Positions 6,365 to 15,059 are shown, counted from the first letter of the stretch. The stretch: DNA of 23,368 nt from Clostridia bacterium (GCA_017398245.1 JAFQGN010000016.1:1-23368); one strand, 5' to 3'. The notes: generated by a model from the letters alone, not told the origin. Made by a program: numbers and translations.

Positions 6365-8119
6365 ATGAAAAAACTGCTCCTCTTCCTTCTGCTGGCGCTC
6401 CTCGCCTTTCCGGACGCCATGGCGGAAGACGCTCCCACCGAATATGTGGACGTCACCGTCGTCATCGGCGCGCCCGCCATCGATGCCGGCGTGAACATCC
6501 GCCAAAGGCCGAGCGCCGACAGCGCCAAGGTCGCTTCCATGTCCCCGGGCGAAAAATGTACCGTCACCGACCGCGCAAACGGCTGGTATGCGGTCGAATT
6601 CGAAGGCAAGACGGGCTACGTGCGCGAGGATCTTCTCAAAACAAAGGAAACCACCGTGCAGGTGGAAAAGATCGTGGAAGACCCTCTGCTCGCCTCCTGC
6701 GAAGGGTTCCAGATGCCCTTTATGGAAGACCCGGGCGACAAGCTCAAGGTGGTTGGCACGGTATCCAGCAATATCCCCATGGCCGAAGTGAAGATCACCA
6801 TCTTCGATCTTCGCCAGCTTGCGGACGAAGCCGTCGTCTCGCAGAAATTCAGCCGCGAGGCCGATGTACGCGAGTTCGACCTTTCCGCCTTTTCCGGCTC
6901 CTCTGCGCTGCGCAAGCTCTCCTCCGGCGAAAAGAAAGCCGTCGTGAGCGTCGTTTCCGCAAACGAAGAGCAGACCGTGGCCGAGCAGCTGGTCTACATC
7001 TCCGGCAAATGCGCCGATCCGGTCAGCATGACCGCCGAGTGCAAAATCGCCGTCTCCCGCGGCAGCGCCTCCACCTTCCTCGATGACAGCTATAAAACCT
7101 CCTGGTCTCCCCGCTCCGCCGAGGACACCGTCAAGATCCGCATCCCCTCCGAAAAGACGGCCGCCGGCCTGTATATGGAATGGGACAAGGCCCCCTCCCG
7201 CGTCGAGATCACACTCTACGACAATACCGGCGCGGTCATCCGCACCGTTCAGGAAAGCAACCCCTCCGGCAAGTGGAACCTGTATTACCCGCTGGAGGAA
7301 GCCGTTTCCGGCCTGACCATCCGCTCTGCCGATACCGACAACGGCCTGACTAAACTGCGCATTTACGAACAGGGCAAGGTTCCCCAGGCCGTGCAGCAGT
7401 GGCAGGACACGCCCGAAAAGATCGACCTGATGATGATCCTTCCCCATATGAACGATGAAACGCTCTATTTCTCCGGCGTGCTCTCTCAGCTGAGCGCGCA
7501 GGGCAAGAACGTGCTGGTCGTCTATATGGCGGGCGACAGCCGCAACAAGCATGCCGAGGCGCTGGACTGCCTCTGGACGCACGGCGTGCGCATCCATCCT
7601 GTCTTCGTCGGCTTTGCCGATTATAAGACCGCCACCTATTCCCAGGCCGAGCGCCTCTGGGGCTCGGAAAACACCTACAAGGCCATGGTCGGCCTCATCC
7701 GCAAGTATAAGCCCGACGTCGTCCTCACGCAGGATTGGAACGGCGAATACGGCCACAACCAGCATATCATGACCGCACGCTACTGCGTAAAGAGCGTGGA
7801 GCTGGCCGCCGATGCCAACGCCTTCCCGGCCATCGCCGAAGCCTACGGCGTGTGGGACGTACCCAAGCTCTATCTGCACCTTTGGGACGAGGAAAACCGG
7901 CTGGAGCTGGGCTTTGATCAAAAGCTGGACGCGCTGGGCGGCTTAAGCCCCATGCAGGTGGCGTTCATCGCCATGGACAAGCACACCTCGCAGCTGCATA
8001 ACCCCACCTATTCCCTCCTTGTGGACGGCAGGGATTACGATTGCACCTGCTTTGGCCTGTACCGCTCCACCGTCGGCCCGGACGTCGAAAAGAACAGCTT
8101 CTTCGAGCATCTGGAATGA
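6365..8119 (+). CDS. Secreted SH3b plus PIG-L deacetylase-like protein with a variant catalytic motif
   Basis: The 584-residue protein begins with a signal peptide (MKKLLLFLLLALLAFPDAMA, likely cut after A20). A bacterial SH3 domain follows at about 25-95 (VNIRQRPSADSAKVASM...GWYAVEFEGKTGYV), as in cell-wall-binding proteins. A beta-rich middle region comes next, perhaps galactose-binding-like around 230-330. The C-terminal half (about 353-584) is a PIG-L/LmbE-type domain. These enzymes are zinc deacetylases of N-acetylglucosaminyl groups. The usual H-x-D-D-E motif is H361-M-N-D-E365 here, so the first Asp, the proposed general base in MshB, is Asn. A GEYGHNQH segment (H464, H467) supplies the second metal-binding region. 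Activity is therefore uncertain. GAGG lies ten bases before the start. A cell-wall or exopolysaccharide role is an inference from the domains. Confidence 0.85.
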   Translation: MKKLLLFLLLALLAFPDAMAEDAPTEYVDVTVVIGAPAIDAGVNIRQRPSADSAKVASMSPGEKCTVTDRANGWYAVEFEGKTGYVREDLLKTKETTVQVEKIVEDPLLASCEGFQMPFMEDPGDKLKVVGTVSSNIPMAEVKITIFDLRQLADEAVVSQKFSREADVREFDLSAFSGSSALRKLSSGEKKAVVSVVSANEEQTVAEQLVYISGKCADPVSMTAECKIAVSRGSASTFLDDSYKTSWSPRSAEDTVKIRIPSEKTAAGLYMEWDKAPSRVEITLYDNTGAVIRTVQESNPSGKWNLYYPLEEAVSGLTIRSADTDNGLTKLRIYEQGKVPQAVQQWQDTPEKIDLMMILPHMNDETLYFSGVLSQLSAQGKNVLVVYMAGDSRNKHAEALDCLWTHGVRIHPVFVGFADYKTATYSQAERLWGSENTYKAMVGLIRKYKPDVVLTQDWNGEYGHNQHIMTARYCVKSVELAADANAFPAIAEAYGVWDVPKLYLHLWDEENRLELGFDQKLDALGGLSPMQVAFIAMDKHTSQLHNPTYSLLVDGRDYDCTCFGLYRSTVGPDVEKNSFFEHLE

Positions 8120-8225
8120 CCCGGAGCCGCTCGCTTTGCTTCGTCGGCAGTGAGAGATCCCCTGCCTGCACCGGCTCTCGCCAAACATCGCGCCGGCGGC
8201 GAAATCCCTCCTGCTAAGTTTCCTT

Positions 8226-8256
8226 CTCCCTGGCCTCGCCGCCGGGGAGCTTTTTT
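8226..8256 (+). terminator. Terminator region after the PIG-L gene; rest of gap 8120-8446
   Basis: An imperfect hairpin, with CTCCC pairing to GGGGAG and an inner GGC/GCC, is followed by CTTTTTT. A second hairpin at 8278-8297 (GGGG/CCCC extended by GCGC arms with a bulged A) runs into AGTTATTTT. I see no gene in 8120-8446. The right end of the gap holds the minus-strand terminator at 8394-8427. Confidence 0.6.
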
Positions 8257-8393
8257 CTGCCCACATACATATCAAAAGCGCAGGGGTGTCCCCGCGCAGT
8301 TATTTTCCAATATGCATTTGCCCAAAGAAGCCAACGTACGTTCAAGGACGAGCGCTTTTTCCGGAAATGCCCTTACCGCAAATGCGACACGAC

Positions 8394-8427
8394 ATATTAA
8401 ACAGCAGGAGGCTGCTTGCCTCCTGCT
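8394..8427 (-). terminator. Terminator of the RsgI-like/PepSY gene
   Basis: On the minus strand the 11-bp arms CAGCAGGAGGC and GCCTCCTGCTG close a five-base loop and lead into TTTAATAT. It begins about 20 nt after the stop codon at 8447. Confidence 0.8.
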
Positions 8428-8446
8428 GCTGCTTTCCGCACGCTCG

Positions 8447-9238
8447 TCAATCGTCGCGTTCCTTGTCGGCCTTGTATATCGTGCCGTCCGCAGCGCCGAT
8501 CTCGTACTCGTATTCGTACCCACCGCATTCAAATTCGATCTCGTACACCACGCGGCCGCCATCCCGGTCCGCTTCGCACTGCAGGCCCCGGGCCTGATCG
8601 GCCGTCACTCCGGCATGCTCCAGCGCGATCCGCACCGCAGCATGCACGCCGATCACGCCGATCGTCCTGTCCGCAATTTCAACCAGCTTTTCCACGCGCA
8701 TCGCCGCAAGCTCCTGCGCGCTGTATTGCGCGTTCTGCTGCTCGACAGCCAGCGCAAGCGCAGCCTTCGCACGGGACACGCCTGCCTCCGCCGCAAGCAG
8801 ATCCGCCTGCTCGCTTTCCTCGGCCATGCGGATATACACCTCGTCCAGTTTGTCCTCGCGCCGCTCGGTCTCGTTCAGCCTGCTCCCGAGCAGTTCGACC
8901 AATTCCTGTGCATAGCCCTCGTCCTGCGCATACACGCTCACCAGCAGCGCATCGTCGATCTGCCTTGCGCGCAGCATGCCCTCCACCAGCACGTCCACCG
9001 TTTCGCCCAGCGAAAGGCCCTGCCACTGCACATCGGCCAGAAGCGTTTCGCCTTCGGCGTTCGCAGCCGCAATGTTAAGCACCGCCCCGTTTTCATCCAG
9101 CCAGATCTCCACGGCCGAACCGGAATCCAGCGCCACAACGGCATGCGGATCCGCCTCCTTCGCATGTACGGGTAAAATTCCAGCAACGAACAGCACAAAC
9201 GCAGTCATCAAGGCGGCAATATGGTTCCTTTTTGTCAT
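8447..9238 (-). CDS. Exported protein with RsgI-like middle domain and C-terminal PepSY domain
   Basis: The 263-residue form starts MTKRNHIAAL and has a signal peptide ending near LPVHA (residue 26). Residues about 32-107 (VVALDSGSAVEIWLDENG, then GETLLADVQWQGLSLGETVD, then LLVSVYAQDEG) follow the pattern of the extracytoplasmic domain of RsgI-type anti-sigma factors. The helical stretch LLAAEAGVSRAKAALALAVEQ...YSAQELAAMRVEKLVEIA resembles the segment that follows it in those proteins. Residues about 194-259 form a PepSY domain (IGVHAAVRIALEHAGVTADQARGLQCE...YEIEFECGGYEYEYEI). The cytoplasmic sigma-binding domain of RsgI is absent, so this is an exported relative rather than a complete anti-sigma factor. 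AAAGGA lies 12 bases upstream of the chosen ATG, a long spacing. A longer frame to 9313 has no signal peptide logic. Confidence 0.72.
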   Translation of the reverse strand: MTKRNHIAALMTAFVLFVAGILPVHAKEADPHAVVALDSGSAVEIWLDENGAVLNIAAANAEGETLLADVQWQGLSLGETVDVLVEGMLRARQIDDALLVSVYAQDEGYAQELVELLGSRLNETERREDKLDEVYIRMAEESEQADLLAAEAGVSRAKAALALAVEQQNAQYSAQELAAMRVEKLVEIADRTIGVIGVHAAVRIALEHAGVTADQARGLQCEADRDGGRVVYEIEFECGGYEYEYEIGAADGTIYKADKERDD

Positions 9239-9380
9239 TTTCAGCGCGCATCCTTTCTTTTCGGTCGTCCATCTTAGTAATCTTATGTATTTTATATGTT
9301 TAATGGCGGACAAAGCCCCTTCATACCACGAATATACCCCTGCTGCTGCGCATTGAAACAGAATTATCCTCTCTCACTCG

Positions 9381-9416
9381 AAAAAAGCCGCCTCCGGGAA
9401 CTCTCCCGAAGGCGGC
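9381..9416 (-). terminator. Rho-independent terminator of the tkt transcript
   Basis: On the minus strand a long GC-rich stem (GCCGCC...GGCGGC with inner CGGGA/TCCCG-type pairing) is followed by TTTTTTC. It starts eight bases after the transketolase stop codon. It probably ends the transcript that begins at the ABC operon promoter or at an internal promoter. Confidence 0.92.
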
Positions 9417-9424
9417 GACCGTAT

Positions 9425-11398
9425 TTACTTGAAGTATTCGCCCGCGACAGCCGCAACGTTTTCCGCGCTGAAGCCGAAGTGGGGGAACAGGAACTTGTAC
9501 GGAGCGGAAGCGCCGAAGCTGTTCATGCATACGATCTTGCCGTCGATACCGGCATAGCGGTACAGGCCCTGAGAAGCGCCGGCTTCCACAAACACACGCC
9601 TGCGCACGGCATTGGGCAGAACAGATTCCTTATACTCTGCGCTCTGCTCTTCGAACAGCTCCATGCTGGGCATGGAGACCACGCGCGCCTCGATCCCCTG
9701 CTCCTTGAGCAGCTTCTGCGCGCCCATGCAGGGCTCCACTTCGGAACCGGTGCCGATGAGGATGACGTCGGGCGTCTCCTTCTCGCAATCGGAAAGCACG
9801 TACGCGCCCTTGAGCGCGGCCTTGCCGGAGTTTTCGTACAGCGGCATATCCTGCCTGGTCAGCACCAGGGCCACGGGCTTCTTGCCCGCAATGGCGGTGT
9901 ACCAGCCAGCGGCGGTCTCGTTGGCGTCCGCCGGACGGAACACGACCATGCCCGGGATGGAGCGCAGGCCGACCAGCTGCTCGATGGGCTGGTGGGTGGG
10001 GCCGTCCTCTCCCACGCCGATGGAATCGTGCGTGAGGATATAGGGCACGTTCAGGCCCATCAGCGCGCTCATGCGCATGGCGTTCTTCATGTAATCGGAG
10101 AACACGAAGAAGGTGGCGCAGTAGGGGCGCAGGCCGCCGTGCAGATGCATGCCGTTGCAGATAGCCGCCATGGCCATTTCGCGCACGCCAAAGTGGATAT
10201 TGGCGCCCTCGGGCGTTTCGGCAGAGAAATCGCCCTTGCCCTTCATGATCGATTTATTGGAGCCGCCCAGATCGGCGCTGCCGCCGAAGAGGTTGGGCAT
10301 GAACTTCGCAATGTGGTTCAGGCATTCGCCGGAAGCGGCTCGGGTGGCCATCTTACCGGAGAAGGACCAGAACTCTTCGTCGTTCATCAGGTCGTGCGGC
10401 AGCTCGTCGGAATGCCACGCATCCCATTCGGCGCGCAGCTCAGGATACTCCGCCGACCACTTTTCAAACATCGCTTCCCATTCGGCCTGCGCCTTTGCGC
10501 CTTCGGCCGCAGCGGCCTTCGGGCCTTCATAGGCCTCTTCCGGCAGCTCAAAGGGAGCGCTCGTCCAGCCCAAATTGTCCTTGAGCGCCTGCAGGTTATC
10601 CTCGCCCAACGGTTCGCCGTGGGAGGAAGCCATATCCTGCTTGGGAGAGCCGTAGCCGATATGGGTGTGGCAGATGATCAGGCTGGGCTTGTCGGAGCCC
10701 TTCACCTTGGCCAGCGCCTCGTTCACGTTTTCCCAAACATTTGCGTCGGCCACGTCGATCACGTTCCAGCCATAGGCCGCAAAGCGCGCGGCCACGTCGT
10801 CGCGGAAGGTGATATCGGTATTGCCTTCGATGGAAATATCGTTGTCGTCATACAGCGCGACGAGCTTGTTCAGCCCGAACGTGCCGGCGATGGAGGCGGC
10901 TTCGTGGGAAACGCCTTCCATCATGCAGCCGTCGCCGAGGATGCAGTAGGTGTAATGGTCCACCACCGGGTATCCCTCGCGGTTGAACTTGGCGGCCAGG
11001 TGCTTTTCCGCCATGGCCATGCCCACTGCGTTGGCGATGCCCTGGCCCAGCGGGCCGGTGGAGGTCTCCACACCGTTGGTCAGGCCGTGCTCGGGGTGGC
11101 CGGGGGTGAGGGAGCCGTACTGGCGGAACTGCTTGATATCCTCGATCGTCAGGCCGTAGCCGAACAGATGCAGCAGGCTGTACAGCAGCATGGAACCATG
11201 GCCGGCGGAAAGGACGAACCTGTCACGGTCGGCCCACTGCGCGTCGGCGGGGTTATGCTTCATATTCTTGGCCCACAGGGCGTACGCCATGGGCGCAGCG
11301 CCCAGCGGCATACCGGGATGGCCGGACTTGGCCTTCTGCACAGCTTCTGCGGAAAGAACACGGATGGCGTTCACGGTAAGGCAATCGTTCTTAGACAT
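9425..11398 (-). CDS. tkt: Transketolase
   Basis: The 657-residue thiamine-diphosphate enzyme transfers two-carbon ketol units between sugar phosphates in the non-oxidative pentose phosphate pathway. Visible motifs are SGHPGMP (25-31), GHGSMLLYSLLHLFGY, TGPLGQG (114-120), the cofactor and metal motif GDG (155-157) with the following N-D-I, the pyrimidine-domain VREMAM with its catalytic Glu, THDSIGVGEDGPTHQP, and a C-terminal domain ending GEYFK. The start at 11398 is preferred because GAGGA sits 11 bases upstream. An ATG four codons earlier directly abuts that sequence and leaves no spacing. It lies 46 nt downstream of the DUF2461 gene on the same strand and may be co-transcribed. No transaldolase or other pentose phosphate gene is adjacent. 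Confidence 0.97.
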   Translation of the reverse strand: MSKNDCLTVNAIRVLSAEAVQKAKSGHPGMPLGAAPMAYALWAKNMKHNPADAQWADRDRFVLSAGHGSMLLYSLLHLFGYGLTIEDIKQFRQYGSLTPGHPEHGLTNGVETSTGPLGQGIANAVGMAMAEKHLAAKFNREGYPVVDHYTYCILGDGCMMEGVSHEAASIAGTFGLNKLVALYDDNDISIEGNTDITFRDDVAARFAAYGWNVIDVADANVWENVNEALAKVKGSDKPSLIICHTHIGYGSPKQDMASSHGEPLGEDNLQALKDNLGWTSAPFELPEEAYEGPKAAAAEGAKAQAEWEAMFEKWSAEYPELRAEWDAWHSDELPHDLMNDEEFWSFSGKMATRAASGECLNHIAKFMPNLFGGSADLGGSNKSIMKGKGDFSAETPEGANIHFGVREMAMAAICNGMHLHGGLRPYCATFFVFSDYMKNAMRMSALMGLNVPYILTHDSIGVGEDGPTHQPIEQLVGLRSIPGMVVFRPADANETAAGWYTAIAGKKPVALVLTRQDMPLYENSGKAALKGAYVLSDCEKETPDVILIGTGSEVEPCMGAQKLLKEQGIEARVVSMPSMELFEEQSAEYKESVLPNAVRRRVFVEAGASQGLYRYAGIDGKIVCMNSFGASAPYKFLFPHFGFSAENVAAVAGEYFK

Positions 11399-11444
11399 AC
11401 GTTTACACATCCTCGCAGCTATATTACCGGAAACCGGGAATTTC

Positions 11445-12122
11445 TCAAATCATGTCCTCTTCAGGGACGATGCTGTCAAAATAATGAAACAGCGGTACCA
11501 AATCAGTATATCCTTTTACGATCTCTTCTGCAAGCGCGGGAGATTTAATCAGCGTAAAATCCTTAATATCTTTTTCAAAGTAGAAGCTCTTGGCCCGGTA
11601 CCAGTCCGTCAGCTCCGCCGGAACGCATTCCGGCACAGGCAGCCTTTTGAAATGATCCACATGGGGCGTGTATCGCCCTTCGATATCGTCCAGCAGCTTT
11701 TGCAGTTCCTCCGGCTCGGTGCGCAGGCGGTGGCGCAGGCCGTTCATCATCGGCCTGTTTTCCTGATAGAACCCGATGCCGTACGAAGCGCCGGAACAGG
11801 AAAGATCAAAATACGCGCCGATGGTGGTCTTCCGGTCCTCTCTCGGGCGGCGGAACGCCAGCCAGATATAATCGCGATAGGGCGTTTTATCGTTGGTAAA
11901 GCGCAGATCCCGGTTGATGCGGGAGACAACCTTTTCCGGCCTCGTCTCCAGCTCCGGGCTCAGTTTTCGCACGCTTTCGCCCAGCGCCCCGGCCAGCTCC
12001 AGCGCGGGCCTGCGCACCGCGCGCACATACCAGTCGTGGTTCTCATGAAAAAACTCGCGGTTATTATTAAAGCTGAGCGCCATGAAAAACTCAAACGTCT
12101 CGTCCGTAAATCCCTGAAACAT
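11445..12122 (-). CDS. DUF2461 domain protein
   Basis: The 225-residue soluble protein matches the DUF2461 (TIGR02453) pattern: an N-terminal FNNNREFFHENHDWY, SRINRDLRFTNDKTPYRDYIWLAF in the first third, and the later GIGFYQENRPM segment. The family is widespread in bacteria and some eukaryotes and has no established biochemical function that I know of. GGAGG lies five bases before the ATG. The gap to the upstream gene is only ten bases, so it is probably translated from the ABC-module transcript, although no functional link is evident. Transketolase follows 46 nt downstream. Confidence 0.88.
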   Translation of the reverse strand: MFQGFTDETFEFFMALSFNNNREFFHENHDWYVRAVRRPALELAGALGESVRKLSPELETRPEKVVSRINRDLRFTNDKTPYRDYIWLAFRRPREDRKTTIGAYFDLSCSGASYGIGFYQENRPMMNGLRHRLRTEPEELQKLLDDIEGRYTPHVDHFKRLPVPECVPAELTDWYRAKSFYFEKDIKDFTLIKSPALAEEIVKGYTDLVPLFHYFDSIVPEEDMI

Positions 12123-12132
12123 ATTTCCTCCG

Positions 12133-13398
12133 TCAATGCTCCTTCTCGTCTTCCGGGCGGATAGAGACCGGCTTGTGCGGCCTGGTCTGCACCCATTCGG
12201 CCTCGTCCATGCGCGCGTTCTGGCGCAGGGTCTTCATGCGCTTTGCGCGCTTTTCGCGGGCGATGCGGCGGCGTCGGCTCTTCACCGCCGCGTGCGCCAT
12301 CAGCACAAGCAGCAGCGCCGCCAGCAAGCCAATGCCCGCATACATGAATACCGCATAGGCCGAAGCGCCCAGCTGCACCGGGCTGCCCTGCAAAAACGCG
12401 TCCGGCTCCGCCGTGCCGGGAACCAGCGTGATCTTTTCGGAAAGCACCGTCGTGCGGCTGCCGTCCTGCTCCGCAAACTGCGCAAGGAACAGCATTTCGC
12501 TCGTTTTCTCTATCGCGCATTCCAGCACAAAGCGCATCTCGCCCGGCGCCACTGCGGCCAGCGTGCGCATCTGCCCAAGGCTCCGCTCCGAAATGACCAC
12601 GTTTTCCACGGCGGTCCCGCCTTCGTTGGTCAGAGTGATGCGCGCCTTTGCGGTGCCGCGCGCGCTTTCCTCCTGCACGGGCTCGGCAGAGATTCGCAGG
12701 CGGATCTGCCCCGCGCTCTCTTTCAGCGCGACCGTCGCCTCATTGCTCTGCACGCTCACCGTCTCGTCCGATTCTGTGCGCGCCTGCGCCGTGATGCAGA
12801 AGACCGAATCCCCGCCGATCTGTATTTCGATCTGCTTTTGCACCGTTTCGCCGGGCGCGATCACGCCGGGCAGCGGGCTGAGCCTGCCCAGAGAACTGTC
12901 CGTCAGTTCGATATCGTACAGCGCGGTGTTGCCGGTGTTGGTTAATTGCAGGCTGAGCAACACCGTCTCGCCGCGCAGGGCTTCCTCCCGGTCCACCGAA
13001 AGCGCCGCCTGCAGCCCGTTCACCGCCGGCGCGATGGCCAGCGGCTCCAGAGCCTGCTCAAAGCGCTCCTCGCCGCAGTGCCACACGGCCTTCGGCGCGC
13101 TTTCGCACTCCTGCGTGACCGTCACGTTCACCTGCGCGGTCTCGTATTCGCCGGGCCCGAGCGTATCCAGCGCAAGGATCAGCCCGCACAGCGGGTCAGT
13201 CAGGTCGATATCGTGCAAAGGCACGTCGCCCGTGTTTTCCACCCTGTATACCAGCGCGGCGGTGCCGCCCATGCCCACGAATCTTTTGGAGACGCTGCGC
13301 TGCACCTCCAGCGCCGGGCCGGGCTCGCTCTCCCGCGCCAGCGCGATGGGGCACAACACAAAGCACAACAGCAAAACCAGAACCGTCGCCCGCTTCAA
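12133..13398 (-). CDS. Membrane-anchored COG1361/CARDB-like extracytoplasmic protein with a TTG start
   Basis: The 421-residue product has a signal peptide (MKRATVLVLLLCFVLCPIALA). Three or more Ig-like repeats of the CARDB/NEW type follow (VENTGDVPLHDIDLTDP, LTNTGNTALYDIELTDSSLG, LTNEGGTAVENVVISERSLG), each with an N-T/E-G-x-x-x-L/V-x-x-I/V signature. A C-terminal transmembrane helix (ASAYAVFMYAGIGLLAALLLVLM) and a basic tail end it. I chose the TTG at 13398 because GGAGGAG sits six bases upstream and the signal peptide then begins at once. The ATGs at 13437 and upstream have no ribosome binding site. It is the fourth gene of the ABC module and resembles the 580-residue second gene in layout. 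It probably works outside the membrane with the MacB-like permease; that role is an inference. Confidence 0.8.
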   Translation of the reverse strand: MKRATVLVLLLCFVLCPIALARESEPGPALEVQRSVSKRFVGMGGTAALVYRVENTGDVPLHDIDLTDPLCGLILALDTLGPGEYETAQVNVTVTQECESAPKAVWHCGEERFEQALEPLAIAPAVNGLQAALSVDREEALRGETVLLSLQLTNTGNTALYDIELTDSSLGRLSPLPGVIAPGETVQKQIEIQIGGDSVFCITAQARTESDETVSVQSNEATVALKESAGQIRLRISAEPVQEESARGTAKARITLTNEGGTAVENVVISERSLGQMRTLAAVAPGEMRFVLECAIEKTSEMLFLAQFAEQDGSRTTVLSEKITLVPGTAEPDAFLQGSPVQLGASAYAVFMYAGIGLLAALLLVLMAHAAVKSRRRRIAREKRAKRMKTLRQNARMDEAEWVQTRPHKPVSIRPEDEKEH

Positions 13399-13652
13399 CA
13401 GCCTCTCCTCCAGTCTCTTGTATGGATAACCCCGCATTCCGCGCTTCTCACGCAGCCAACGCGGCAAAAACACTTTTCCCTGCGCCGATCCCTCTTGCCG
13501 GGCTCACGCGCATCTCCTTTTTACACAACAAAGCACAACTTCCGAGCGCATTCCTTATTCCGCATCGCAACCGGTCAACTCGGGCGCGCGCGCAACGCAA
13601 ACCCGGCGCACGGATTACTCCAATGGCATCCGGCGAACTCCTATCGCACTCC
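13399..13652 (-). other. 254-bp gap inside the ABC operon, with a possible 19-codon leader ORF
   Basis: No full gene is visible. On the minus strand AAAAAGGAG lies six bases before a GTG at 13507 that opens a 19-codon frame ending at 13448. This could be a leader peptide or chance. The motif ATGCGGAATA-GGA-TGCG occurs twice: across the stop codon of the permease gene and again about 100 bp further on (near 13540-13565). This suggests a short imperfect duplication of the permease 3' end. I see no terminator or strong promoter, so read-through from the permease gene is plausible. Confidence 0.4.
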
Positions 13653-15059
13653 CTATTCCGCATTGCGGATCGCGGCCAGCGAGCTCAGGCGCATGGCCCT
13701 CTGCGCGGGCGAAATACCCGAAAGCACGCTCACGCCCACAACGCCCAGCCACGTCCCCGCAGCCAGCGCCGGCGGTATGAGCGAAACCATTCCGCCCTCC
13801 TCGGCAAACAGAACGCTGCCCGCCATTACCGAGGAGATCGCCTGCTGCAGCCAGCCCACGTTGTTCAGCGCCCAGGAAAGCGCATAGCTCGCGCCCACGC
13901 CCGCCAACCCGCCGAACACGCCGATGAACGCCGCCTCGCACAAAAACAGCGCGCGAATATTGCCCAAGCTGCAGCCCAGCACCTTCATCACGCCGATCTC
14001 GCGCGTGCGCTCGTAGATGGACATCATCATGGTGTTCGCAATGGACAGCGCAGCCACCAGCATGGAGATCGCGCCGATCACGCCCAGAAACGCCTGCATG
14101 GTGGCGATCTGCTCCTTGAACGTGTTCACATATTCCATCGGGCTGTAGCATTGCACGCCCATGTCGTTCAGTTCCTTTACCAGCCCTTCCACGCCGTCCA
14201 CGCTCTTTGCCAGAACGTACACCGTGTCATAATTTTTCAGGCTGTCCGCCGTCACGCCCAGCGTTTCCATCAGATCTTTGTTGTCGCGCTGCAGCCGCTT
14301 GAGCCAGTCCAGATTCACGATCGGCCCGGAAGAAAACGTCCAGTCGTTCGCGTCGGCCTTGAACGTGCCCACGCATTTCGCGTCCATTTCCACTTTTTTC
14401 TGCGCGGCCTGACCGGTCACGGAATCGATATTCGAATAATCGTACCAGCCGATCTGCAGCGCAAACGGTGCGCTCAGCCAGCGCACGGGCGGGGTGGGCA
14501 GGGGAATGCCCTCGTTCAGATACGTCCACGTATCGATATATTCGCCCGTTTCCTCCTCCGGGTCCTTGAATTCCATCATGTAGACCTCGTTGAGCAGGAA
14601 CTCCATCTTGTCCGTCCGCCCGGAAAACCCGCTGCCGCTCTCCATTTCCGCCAGTTTATAAAAATCGGCGGGCTCCACGGCGGTCAGATAGGCATAGGCC
14701 TCGTAATCGCCCGTCGTCAGCCGCAGCGTCGCATTCGGATAAAAATGCACGACCGGCGTCGCCGCAGCCACGCCCTGCATCTGTTCGATCCGCCTCACAA
14801 CCGCATCGTTCAGCTTTGTGATGCGCCGCCCGGCGGAAGAATCTCCCGAATAGGAATAATACGGGTAGATCTGCACCAGCCGCAGGTTCGTCGTCTCCTC
14901 CATCAGGCGCATCTGCGCCTCCTGCGCGCCGTAGCCCAGCGAAAGCGTCACGATGATCGCGCACGCGCCGATGACCACGCCCAGCATCGTCAATGCCGAG
15001 CGCAGCCGACGGCGCAGCAGATTATGCAGGCTTTCGGCCAGAATATCAGTCCATTTCAT
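13653..15059 (-). CDS. MacB/FtsX-type ABC transporter permease
   Basis: The 468-residue protein has the four-span MacB layout: one N-terminal helix (about 24-44, ALTMLGVVIGACAIIVTLSLG), a large extracytoplasmic domain of about 290 residues (MacB-PCD type, with TPVVHFYPNATLRL), then three C-terminal helices. Between the first two of these lies the coupling-helix motif SIYERTREIGVMKVLGCS, typical of FtsX-domain permeases. It ends with the conserved SPAQRAMRLSSLAAIR. MacB-type pumps drive extracytoplasmic mechanical movement rather than simple solute transport, for example export of peptides or lipoproteins and signalling. The ATG at 15059 overlaps the preceding gene by 14 nt and lacks a clear ribosome binding site, so translation is probably coupled. 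A TTG three codons earlier is possible. Confidence 0.9.
   Translation of the reverse strand: MKWTDILAESLHNLLRRRLRSALTMLGVVIGACAIIVTLSLGYGAQEAQMRLMEETTNLRLVQIYPYYSYSGDSSAGRRITKLNDAVVRRIEQMQGVAAATPVVHFYPNATLRLTTGDYEAYAYLTAVEPADFYKLAEMESGSGFSGRTDKMEFLLNEVYMMEFKDPEEETGEYIDTWTYLNEGIPLPTPPVRWLSAPFALQIGWYDYSNIDSVTGQAAQKKVEMDAKCVGTFKADANDWTFSSGPIVNLDWLKRLQRDNKDLMETLGVTADSLKNYDTVYVLAKSVDGVEGLVKELNDMGVQCYSPMEYVNTFKEQIATMQAFLGVIGAISMLVAALSIANTMMMSIYERTREIGVMKVLGCSLGNIRALFLCEAAFIGVFGGLAGVGASYALSWALNNVGWLQQAISSVMAGSVLFAEEGGMVSLIPPALAAGTWLGVVGVSVLSGISPAQRAMRLSSLAAIRNAE

Noticed and set aside
6152..7921. 589-codon minus-strand open frame opposite the PIG-L gene
   Set aside because: The plus-strand frame has a signal peptide, SH3b and PIG-L motifs. 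The antisense frame is Gly/His/Asp-rich without any recognisable motif.
13448..13663. 71-codon minus-strand frame starting inside the permease 3' end
   Set aside because: It has no ribosome binding site at its ATG and a composition typical of GC-rich chance frames. Only its last 19 codons, with an internal GTG, have a plausible ribosome binding site.
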